Positions 22,524-31,937 of a stretch of DNA of 64,000 nucleotides are shown piece after piece. Source of the stretch: Lepiota brunneoincarnata. Lineage: Eukaryota > Basidiomycota > Agaricomycetes > Agaricales > Agaricaceae. The notes under the pieces were generated by a model that saw only the letters and a program-made list of their open reading frames with translations, was not told the DNA's origin and made no database searches. The stretch spans positions 3,224,001 through 3,288,000 of the forward strand of contig JAEBUN010000001.1 of NCBI GenBank assembly GCA_023014365.1. Reading direction: 5' to 3'. A program made the translations under genes and the position numbers. The first letter of the stretch is position 1; every line of letters begins with the position of its first letter.

Positions 22524-23675
22524 ATGCCCCGCCGAAAGTCCTCAGGCAAGCAGAAAGCGACTGCGCCCACCCTACCAACAATGGCCCCTGCCTCGGCAGG
22601 ACCCTTGCGTTCAGGTGAGGATACTCAGGCCTTATTGGCCTGGATCGGCAAGCTTAACCGCTTGATCGGTTCGCTCTCATCCCGCCTGCGCACCCCCAAG
22701 GATTGTATCTCGATGGCCACTGCCGGTCCTACCCCAGCTGTCATCCAAGCAGCCACTACCCAGAAGGGCTGCTTGTGGATCTCTGTGGGTGTCCCATGTA
22801 CTCCTAACCGCCTGGGCCCCATTTGCCCCGTGGTAAAAGGCACCTCTACCGCCCTCCCGCTGTCGGCTCACTACCCACAGGATGACAAGGCCGATTGCTA
22901 TCAGGCCACCCTTGTCATCGCCGATGACATGGGTGGGCACGTGGTTGGTCATGGCGGCCACAGCCTTAAACAGGTCACCAACATCAGCGGCGCTCACCTC
23001 TGGGTCTATTCAGTGGCCATGGATGGTGCCAATGAGCGTCATGTCTCTATCAGGGGGACCGAGCAGCAACTCGGTGATGCCCTTGTGGTGTTAGGTAAGC
23101 AGATTGCATGTAAGCACATCCACCTTCCCAAGACAAAGAAGGAGAAGACAACGGTGGCTTCTGGCCCCACCCCAGCGGCCCCCAGACCATCTGCTCCTGG
23201 AGTGGCCCAGGCCCCTGCTCCGGCCCACACAGACCCCATTGCCCCCGGCTCTGCTACCCCGGTCCCCGACTGGGCACACCCAGGTGCACGGTCCTCCTTG
23301 CAGGCCTCCTCTGTGGTACCCACTCCCCCTCATATCTCTACCCTGGCTGGTGTTCCGTCGACTACTATGCACATGGCCGCATCTACTCCCACTCCTACTT
23401 GTTTGCCCGTGGTTTCTCGGCAACCATCACGCAGCTTGCCTATGCCCATCTCTACCCCCTCCAGCACATCTACTCCCAGAGTCCCATCAGTCTGAATGGG
23501 AAGCGCCACCCCTACCCCGGCCTTGACCCCGATGGAGGTCAACAGTGTCATTTCGATCTGGGGCCAGGGACTTCTGCCTGTCGCCTACCCAGCCCATCTT
23601 GACTATGCCCATTCCCTTTTGGTGGATGGGCTTGTCATTCAGCTTGTGGATGGCCGCTGGGCCCGTGCTGTCTAG
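22524..23675 (+). CDS. KH-domain protein of LTR element (in-frame TGA)
   Basis: Starts MPRRKSSGKQ with a basic N-terminus. Residues about 124-198 form a type I KH RNA-binding domain: ATLVIADDMGGHVVGHGG with the GxxG loop (GHGG), then HSLKQVTNISGAHLWV, and RHVSIRGTEQQLGDALVVLG. A Pro/Ser/Thr-rich linker follows. The first stop is TGA at 23493-23495, but the same frame continues from ATG at 23496 to TAG at 23673-23675 (MEVNSVISIWGQGLLPV). The stop fits a CGA-to-TGA transition, so the original protein was probably 383 residues. By position it occupies the place of gag. A KH domain could bind the element's own RNA for packaging; that is inference. Confidence 0.8.
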
Positions 23676-23723
23676 GATAAAGGAACTGAGTTGCTGGGTC
23701 ATCGACTCTTAAGAGGGGGCTGG

Positions 23724-24043
23724 TGTAAGGGGACTAGCGTTTGTGTACCCCCTTACGCAAGGTATGTCTAGGGGTCTGCGGTTGGGTGTCTGGGCTTGGC
23801 CTCTCTAGCCGATGCCCAATGCCTAAGCCCAGCCTTGGCCTTTGGCCACCCCCATCCCCAAGTCCAATCTGTGTACAACTGACATTGTTTGTGTATTGTC
23901 TGCGTATGTTATATTCTAGTAGCTACATAGTGTTTGGCTACCCAGTCTGTGCGCAGACCACTATGTATATAAGTAGTGTGGGTGTCGATTGTATTCACCA
24001 CCCAAATATAAAATTGGTTCCGGTGCTCTTACTTCCCCTAACA
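23724..24043 (+). repeat. 3' LTR of KH element
   Basis: Partner of the 22123-22442 LTR, same length and ends, preceded by the polypurine tract and followed by the AAGAA target duplication. Confidence 0.9.
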
Positions 24044-24414
24044 AAGAAGAGGTACCAGGAGACCCTTGAGTGGATCTCAGCAGCCACAGAGACCATAAAC
24101 AGGGCCTTGGCACAAATTGACAAGGTTGATAACAAGGTACAATGGTGGACTGGTTGGGAACAGCTGCAGAGGTGGGAGGAGAAGGCAGAAGAGGCTTATT
24201 TGGAAAGCAGGGCAGGTGAGTCAGAGTCAGAGGAGTCAAGGGAGTCAGAGAGCATCAGGCTGTGTCAGAGGAAGAGGTACAGGATATCATCAAGGATGTG
24301 GCAGTGTCATCTGGCCTCTCTGGAGATGATGCAGATAGGTAGTTTTGTACCAGTTATTTGTTTTTTGTGTTCAATAAATCCTGTTGTTTCTTGGTGTGAT
24401 GGGTGATCAGCAAC

Positions 24415-26046
24415 TTAGAGTGACTGGAGGAAGCCAGGCTTAGCAGGGTAGGAGGAATGAAAAGCCTCTACAAGATCTACAGCATGGTCAAGCTCAGTAG
24501 CCAGTAACCATAAGGACTCTTCTTCAGTGTCTTCATAACCTAACCAGATGACTTTATAGAGGAGCTTGCATGCACAGTGCTAATCAAGCTTTGAGTTGAT
24601 GATACAAGCAATTTCATATTCTAGTTCACTATCAATAGAAACTGGTACAGGTGGCAGTTCTGATTGGGTGGTTATAGTGTTAGGCATGGCTGGTTTGAGC
24701 ATGGAGACATGGAAAACTGGGTGTACTCCACATATGGAGTTGGGAAGTTGGAGAGTAAAGGAGTGAGTACCTGCTTGTACAATGATCTTGTATGGTCCAG
24801 GAAACTGTTTGGAGAGTTTTTTGGAGGGGCAGGTAGTACAGAAGAATTGGGCTTTGACAAATACCTTTTGTTTAACCTTAAAGTCTGGGGTGGGAAGATG
24901 GTATGTTTTGGCAGAGATCTGGTAGTGTTGCTGGGCTAGCACTATTTCAGACTTCAAGGTGGTATGTAAGTCATTGAGGTCAACAGCAAAATAGTGGGCC
25001 TGAGCAGAGGTGAGGTTGCATTCAGAATGAATTATGATATTCAGGTGGTATCCTTTATTAGCAAAGAATGGGAAGATACCAGTGGTGGCACTAGGAGCAT
25101 TGTTATAAGTGAACTTAGCTAATGGTAGTAATTTGGCCCAATTGTCCAGCTAGGATATGATCATGCTTGTACTGGAGGACCCAGAGTTGGAGATTGTCAG
25201 CATCAGGGATGTAGATTCTGTGATCTAGGAGAAGGAAACTTTTATCATTTACTGACCAACAGCCCCCTGAGCTAGCAAGATGAATGGAAGCAGTTGGGTC
25301 TACTGGTAGGGCAGTGAGGATATTGTGGTGTAGCTGGTTGAGATCCATGACTACAGCTGCATGAAGGGAAGGGGTGTAGAGAGTGGTGGCATGAATGGAG
25401 GCTATGAGTTGTTCATGAGTGAATACAGGTGGGAAGTTGTGTGGGTTGACTGATGCATAGTTGCTATTCCCCCCTTTAGGGTAGATCTCCCATTGTCTAG
25501 TTAGGGTATCAGGCTTGGTGCTAAGGTGGCCAGGGTGGAATGGATGATGAGGTGGAATTGGGATAGGAACTTGGACCAACAAGCTTGGCAGCAAGTAGGA
25601 TTTTGGTAGTGCAGAAGTACTCAAGGTTTTTGTGGTCAGTGACTACATCAATAGTAAGAGGGGCACCCTCAAGGTAGTGTCACCAGATGCAGAGAGCCTC
25701 AAATATCACCAGGAGTTCCTTGTCATGAGTGTCATAATTAAGCTCAGCTATGTTAAAGGTGTGGCAATGGAATGCAACAGGATGGACCCCCCATTATTGG
25801 TGATGATAGAGAGGATAGCTGCAAGGACATAGTTGGAGGCATTGGTCTTGACAATGACCTGGGCATTGAGGGCCCAAGGAGTAAGGACAGGGCAGAGATA
25901 AATGCTTCCTTCAGAGAGTTAAAGGCTTTGTGACATTTGTCAGTGAAGTTCCATTTCATGTCTTTGCAAGTGAGGCAGGTGAGTGGAACAATGATGTCAG
26001 AGTAACAGTGAATGAAGTGACAGGTAGAAATTGGTAAAACCTAAGG
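24415..26046 (-). pseudogene. Ty3/gypsy pol fragment, copy A
   Basis: 3' part of a pol gene on the - strand, aligning base by base with intact copy D (61380-63560). Present: RNase H segment, the N-terminal zinc-binding side of integrase, and the C-terminal tail (KVKQKVFVKAQF...). About 540 bp corresponding to 62110-62648 in copy D, which hold most of the integrase catalytic core, are missing at about 25140. Many CpG sites of copy D are TpG or CpA here, giving stops. The fragment stops at 26046 where the LTR of copy B begins, so B inserted into A. Confidence 0.85.
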
Positions 26047-26709
26047 TGTTAGAGCTGGTGCAGATCAGGTCTGAAGTGGGAGCATCAGGGTGGTATCCTT
26101 TAGTATAAGGGAACTAGGGACAGGATAAAGTCAGTACATAGACTTCAGGACTGAGGCAGAGTACTTTGAGCAGGGGAGTGGACTTGTGGCCTCAGCTTAT
26201 GTGCTGTGCCCTCCTACTGTCCTAGTCCATATTTCAGGAGGTCAGGGCCAAAGTGGAGTGAGGCAGAAGAGAGAGGAGGATATGGAACAGGGAGCTGGTC
26301 TGCTGCTTGATTCAATTATCAGACTGAGGAGTACAAGCCAAGTACCTATGGTATATATACTACTTGCTTTACAAACTATGACTCATACTGACTATGTGTG
26401 GAGCAAAGTGGAGACTGATATGGTTACAAGCAGATTACAAATGGGTTACAAATGGAATGGAGACCAGTACAGGTATGGAGACTGATAATGTATTCTGACT
26501 ACAGGTGGGGAATGGAGAACTGGGAAGTAGAAACACTGAGGGTCAGGTGACCATGGCACATGCAGAGGTGGTCACATGATTGGGGCAGTGGGTTGCAGTT
26601 GGAGCAAGTTGGGGCTAAGTTGGAGGGCAGAAGGTTGCTGTGTGGAGCACACATGGAGTTGAGAAGCTGAAGTTTAATGATTAGGCTCTGAGTTGGCATG
26701 GATATGACA
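26047..26709 (-). repeat. 3' LTR of gypsy copy B
   Basis: 663 bp, read on + as TGTTAGAGC ... GATATGACA. Homologous LTRs are at 58194-58854 and 59980-60640. On the - strand it is directly preceded by a purine tract (rich in A then G), which sets the element's sense as -. Confidence 0.9.
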
Positions 26710-26781
26710 GTGTCCCCCCTTTAGGGCTGAGTCTCAAGGCCCAAGATGGTCTAGACCAGGGTCCATCGGGAAATTCTGCCA

Positions 26782-26790
26782 AGGTATAAA
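26782..26790 (+). promoter_or_regulatory. TATA box of antisense gene, copy B
   Basis: GGTATAAAA on the + strand, about 70 bp inside the LTR and upstream of the antisense gene start. The same motif is kept in copies C (58928) and D (60714). Confidence 0.55.
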
Positions 26791-26829
26791 ACTGGTGAAC
26801 TGGTTCAGTTCTGAAAAAACCCAACTTGA

Positions 26830-27768
26830 CCTTGTACTCCCATAAGTAATTGATCATCTTGACAACCAACCACAGTGGAACACAAGGCACAGTTGTTGAG
26901 GAAAAGGGCAGAGCAAGAAGAGCAGATGTGACTGGAGATTGCAAGGCTGGAGGAGGAGAAACAGTGAGAGGAGGAGGAATGACAGTTGGCAGCAGAGTGT
27001 CAAGAGGAGGAGTGACAGCAGCTCATAGAGCTGCATCGGCAACAAGCAGAAGAGCATACAAGGGAGTGACAGGCAGAGGAGATCCAGAGGCAGCAAGAGG
27101 ATGCTGCTGAGGGCAAATGTCAGGTGATTTGGGCCTGACTCATTATGATGACCACTGTGGCATCATCTAGCCACCTACCAGAGTAACTAATGGACATGGA
27201 TAGCAAGCCCAGCACTAACTACAATTTGGAAAACACAGTGAGGGATGAAGAAGAGGAGGACTCCAAGAATTCAGGGGGGAAGGGCAAGGGGAAGGCTAGG
27301 GTGGCCCCATGATGGGGAAACAAAAATGTATTTGGAGGCAGTAACCCATGCTGGAGGTATCAATGAGATGAGGTCTGGTGTGAGATTGCCAGCAGGTAAG
27401 TAATTTCAAGTTCCCATAGGTAATTTTGCTGACAACAATCCCAGCAACACTAGGAGCTGCTAATGGTGTAGCAAAATGAAGAAGAGGGACACTGGGAGAC
27501 CCTCAAGTGGGTGAACATCATGGAGGTGCAGCTTGAACAAGCCATCACTTGGTTGGGGAAGAAGGTGGACAAGGTGGAGTTGCTTGCTGGCTGCTACAAG
27601 CAACTACAGCATTGGGAGGCACAGGTAGATGGGATGTGGTTGAGTGGGGATGTGTCAAGGACAAAGGATTTGGAGAGTGTTAGGGCCATGTCAGAAGAGG
27701 AGGTGCAGAATCTGATAGAAGAAGCAAATGGGTTGCCCAGCATCTCTGGAGATGACACTGATAGGTAG
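26830..27768 (+). pseudogene. Antisense Zn-cluster/coiled-coil gene, copy B, decayed
   Basis: Aligns with copy C 58986-59979 and copy D 60744-61311. The start codon is changed (ATA where copy C has ATG). A Glu/Gln-rich coiled coil is broken by several TGA codons. The first zinc half-cluster survives as NPCWRYQ*DEVWC, with the second Cys turned to Tyr and an Arg codon turned to stop. A GTAAGT donor follows (about 27395). Sequence between exon 2 and the start of exon 3 is deleted. The tail is intact from 27511 (MEVQLEQAITWLGKKVDKV ... SISGDDTDR) to the TAG at 27766-27768, with AATAAA at 27805-27810. Confidence 0.65.
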
Positions 27769-29353
27769 TTGTGTGGTGGTTGTTTTGCTTTTTTGACTTT
27801 GTGCAATAAATTGTTGTTTTTTGGTGTGATGTGTGATTAGTGAAGTTTAAGTGAATGGAGGGGACCAGGCTTAGCAGGATAAGAGGAATGGAAAGCCTCT
27901 ACTAGATCTATAGCATATTCAAGCTTGGTAGCCAGTAACTAAGAGGACTCTTCTTTAGTGTCTTCATAGTCTAATCAGATGACTTTATAGAGGAGTTTGC
28001 ATGTACAGTGCCAATCAATCTTTGAGTTGATGATGCAAGTGATTTTGTATTCTAGTTCGCTGACAATAGGAACTGGCACTTGTGGTGGGTCCAATCAGGT
28101 GGGTATGGTGTTAGGCATAGCTGGTTCAAGCATGGAAACATGGAAGACTGGGTGTACTCCCTGCATGGAGTTAGGAAGTTGGAGTGTAAAGGAGTGAGTA
28201 CCTGCTTGTGCAATGATCTTGTATGGTCCAAGGAACTTTTTGGAGAGTTTTTTGGAAGGATGGGTGGTGTGGAAGAATTGGGCTTTAATGAACACCTTTT
28301 GTCCAACCTTGAAGTCCAGGGTGGGGAGGTAGCATGCATTAGGGACAAACATGGTTAGTTAAAATATGGTTAACATCCACTTATCCATGGGAAATTATAG
28401 ATATGGATCACATCCATATCTGTAATAGGTGACAACCATAGGCTTGTGGTTACCATAGCTAGTTTATCACATTATTTAATCTCCAAATAAAATGTATACA
28501 GGGTCAACTGCCATCAATCAACAGCATTCAATCCCTATCCCCCAACTCTGTGCATGCCTCCCAAATCAAAATCTCAGACTGCTGCTCTTGCCAAACGGTA
28601 TTCTTGCAGCCTGCAGGAGGGCTCAGCAAGGTACTATGACACCTCCAACTGGCCAGAACCCTGCACCATTGACTGGTACCTATACAGCTACCCCTGGCAC
28701 TCCTGAGCTTCCACCCCCTATACCTGCACAAAATCCTAGGGTCTTTCTGGTTTCTCAGGGCTCTGGGAGCCATACTAGTATATCTGGGTCTGATAACAAC
28801 ACCAATTTGGCAGCTATGAGTGATCTTGCTCATCAATCCAGTACTCCAGCTGTATTGGTCTCTCCAGTTAAGTGTAAGCAACATCGGGCTATAAATAATA
28901 TTGTCCATATGACTGATCTAGAGGTATGGAATATGCCAGATGAGGAGATTATTGGTATATGACTATATTATGTTAGTTAGACAATAACTAATACTATTTG
29001 TTTTCTAGAGGCATCACTTATGTCATGGAGGTCAACCATGTATGACCACTTTGATGTTTCTCTTGCTCATGAACACCATCCAGACAACACTCCCTATTGT
29101 ATCATCTATATTTTCACTTGCAAAACTAATGCAGGTCACACATCACAGTCCCAGCCCTGTGGGAGTAGTGGTGAAGGAACCAGCAATTTGCAAAGTGGAG
29201 TTACCCAGTGTCTTGCATGTCAGGAAAAAACTGTGGCTATATCAGAGGTATTCTCTACACCCTCTATCCCTTACTCAGAGGCTGCCCATCATGCTCTGAT
29301 TGCTATTTGATGTGCTCATAACAAATAACCCTTCAATATTGTCAATGATCCCA

Positions 29354-29737
29354 TGTTACCCAAGGTTAGGGGTTCACTCTTGAGTAGCACGGGGTTCGAC
29401 ACAGGATGTCTATACAGACTTGGTCCTGTCCTACTGAGTGTGACTTGGAGACGATGGAGCACTATAAGTCCAGCCAGTTATGGCAAAGAGGTATAGGAGG
29501 GAAGAACTTTATAACACTAAGATAAGGATACAAGGTATTGTACTGTATCCTTATATACTTCTGAGTGTGGCTGTACTCCTACTGTAATAGTCCAGACCAA
29601 GGTAACTATGAGTCAGAGATAAGAAACATGAGGCATGTGGTAAGAATCGTCCTTCTGATGTACACTACTGATAGTTTCATAGTGACATGGGAAATATAGC
29701 TAAAAATAACTGTCCTTCTGATGGAATTCTGATAACA
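29354..29737 (+). repeat. Solo LTR inside hAT element
   Basis: 384 bp beginning TGTTACCCAAGG and ending TCTGATAACA, with a 5-bp target duplication TCCCA on both sides (29349-29353 and 29738-29742). A reverse-orientation relative is at 50038-50436. No internal domain of this family is in the window. Confidence 0.85.
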
Positions 29738-30331
29738 TCCCAAGTACAAAGCTGAAATTGATATGCTCCATCCTGGAACTAAACTCCTATCACCTCAAAC
29801 TGTTAGCTGGGACATCCAGCACTTGTATCAGTACTTATCTATTGATATTAAGCAATACTTTCAGGTTTGTTTATTATATTATATTAATTAAAGTATAAGT
29901 TATCTAATTATAGTTACAGTATAGGATCTCAACTCAACCATTCATTTGGTCCTGGATGGTTGGACTGCTCCAATTACTGTACAGCATCCTATCTTAGTAT
30001 TGTAGTTGTATGGTGCACAGATGGAAGTATTCATCATATGGTTTTGGAATTCATCCAGTAAATATATATATAGAATTTTTGAGTTTTATAATATCATACT
30101 CAAATATAATATTAGACTTACCCAAAAGCATAATGGAGAGTATTTGGCACATACCATTGCAGATTGTATCAACTGATTTGGTCTGGGAAAATTGGTAAGT
30201 TATTATGCAGTAATATTGTTTTTGGTATATTTATTACTTATTTCATTGTTAGTTGTTTAGTTTGTGCATGGATAATGCAAGCAACTGCAATCAGCTTGCA
30301 CAAGAATTACCATCACACATACTGGGATTTA

Positions 30332-31937
30332 CAGTGACCCACAAAAGTGTTCCAATGTTTTGTACTTTTGACTTAAAGTAGTAATAGCTCAGTAAATAAA
30401 ATAGCTAAATTTGTGAATATATTTATAAACATAGCCAAATATGTCGTATCTGACCCTGCAAAGTCGCGTTATGTAATACTTCCAAATGAGGCAATTATAA
30501 ATTTTGTAAGCATTTTAAGTCATTGGAACAGTTTTGTCAATGGTAATTTTTAATACTAATCCAAGCAATCACATGACTCCATTGATTGTGAATCAACAAG
30601 ATCATGTGACCACATGTCTTTGACATATAAATAGATGTGCTGACAGCCATGTCCCATCATTCTCAACCCCCCTACCTACCATGAAGCCATTATCTTCTAC
30701 TCTAAAGCAAACCATCCTCTCTTTGCTAAATTCTCATCATTCCTATACTAAAATTGAGGCAATTACTGGTGTTGGGCACAGTACCATATCCAGGCTAGCC
30801 TCTAAAAATTGTTCCAGCCTTACCAAATCACTTGGAGGACATCCTTCAAAACTCTCTACCACTAATATTTGGCATGCTATCCATCTTATCTCTGCTGGCA
30901 AGGCTGAAACTGCTGTAGATATAGCCAAATCTCTTGCTCCCATCATTGGGACATCAGTCTCTTCACAGACTGTGGTAAGGCATCTCAAACAGGCAGGAAT
31001 GAAGGCTGTAGTCAAGCAAAAAAAGCCTTTACTCTCTAACAAGCATAGGAGGGCTAGGCTGGATTTTGCTCTGACACACCAGCATTGGACTGTGGAGGAC
31101 TGGAAGCTGGTTGTATGGTCTGAAGAGACCAAAATTAATTGTTTGGGGTCAGATGGGAGGAAGTGGGGATGGAAAAAGAAGGGAGAGGGGCTTAGTGAAA
31201 GATTGGTTAAGGGAACTCTAAAGTATGGAGGAGGATCAGTGATGGTTTGGGGCTGTATGCTGTGGGATGGCCTGGGCTATGCAGTGAGGATTGATGAAAG
31301 GATGGGTGCAGAGTTGTTTGTGCAAATTTTGGAGGAAGATTTGAAGAAGAGTCTCTGGTGGTACAAGCTTAAACCCTGAGATATTATCTTCCAGCAAGAT
31401 AATGACCCCAAACACAAGAGTACACTGGCCAAAGAATGGTTTCAAAAAAATCATTTTAGGCTCCTAACCTGGCCAGCACAGTCACCTGACCTCAATCCCA
31501 TTGAACACTTATGGGAATATGTGGAGAGAAAGTTGGGAGAGTATGAATCTCCTCCCAAGGGTATGGAGGAGTTGTGGCAGAGGGTAGAAAAGGAGTGGGA
31601 TGCTATTCCAGCTTCCAAGTGTCAGAAGTTAATTGAAAGTATGCCTAGAAAAGTAGCAGCTGTACTCAAAGCCAGGGGGGGCTACTCTAAGTACTAGAAA
31701 TAATAGGATAGCCTAGTATAATATGTCATTGACAAAACCATTCCAATGACTTAAAATGATTACAAAATTCATAATTGCCTAATTTGGAAGTATTACATGA
31801 CACAACTTTGCAGAGTCAGATATCACATATTTGGCTATGTTTATAAATATATTCACAAATATGGCTATTTTATTTACTGAGCTATTACTACTTTAAGTCA
31901 AAAGTACAAAACATTGGAACACTTTTGTGTGTCACTG
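30332..31937 (+). mobile_element. Tc1/mariner element
   Basis: Flanked by the TA target duplication (30330-30331 and 31938-31939). Inverted repeats of about 210 bp (30332-30541 and 31729-31937) begin CAGTGACCCACAAAAGTG; the right one differs by a few bases. It carries one transposase gene. It lies within the hAT transposase, whose frame is restored when it is removed with one TA. Confidence 0.9.
30681..31697 (+). pseudogene. Tc1-like DD34E transposase, one premature stop
   Basis: 338 codons from ATG 30681 to TAG 31695-31697. The N-terminus is a helix-turn-helix pair (KQTILSLLN, TKIEAITGVGHSTISR). Catalytic residues: a weak first site in VVWSEETKIN, where Glu stands in for the usual Asp, the second Asp in FQQDNDPKHKS and the Glu in LNPIEHLWE, with 34 residues between the last two (DD34E). 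A TGA at 31377-31379 interrupts KLKP-DIIFQQD, a place where related enzymes have Arg, consistent with CGA to TGA. The first catalytic Asp change and the stop both suggest it is inactive. Confidence 0.85.

Larger units (their letters stand above)
22123..24043 (+). mobile_element. Non-autonomous LTR element carrying a KH-domain ORF
   Basis: Two 320-bp direct repeats (22123-22442 and 23724-24043) begin TGTAAGGGG and end CCCCTAACA, and flank 1281 bp. The element is bordered by a 5-bp target duplication AAGAA (22118-22122 and 24044-24048), so it moved as a unit. A purine-rich tract (AAGAGGGGGCTGG) lies directly before the right LTR, fixing the sense strand as +. The only ORF is the KH-domain protein; there is no protease, reverse transcriptase or integrase, so mobilisation must have used enzymes from elsewhere. 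No primer-binding site could be matched to a tRNA by eye. The LTRs differ mainly by transitions. Confidence 0.88.
21011..24342 (+). pseudogene. Decayed + strand ORF of gypsy copy A, split by KH-LTR element
   Basis: Open pieces at 21011-21538, 21537-21616 and 21935-22122 read like a retrotransposon capsid (LPQWEECCIDYFQVNPK, SFPAFLLELYHCALPHDWED, DFDKWITAITYWNVVLL, ALHRLLEDQLNTDLV). A splice site pair (GTAAGT near 21631, TTTGCAG near 21940) may join the last two. The frame is cut at 22122 by the KH-LTR insertion and resumes at 24049 in the same frame (KKRYQETLEW...), ending at the TAG at 24340-24342 with SGLSGDDADR. This last part matches the coiled-coil tail of the antisense genes of copies B, C and D. 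It is followed by AATAAA (24373-24378) and then by copy A pol on the opposite strand. The capsid-like label for the first part is tentative. Confidence 0.5.
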
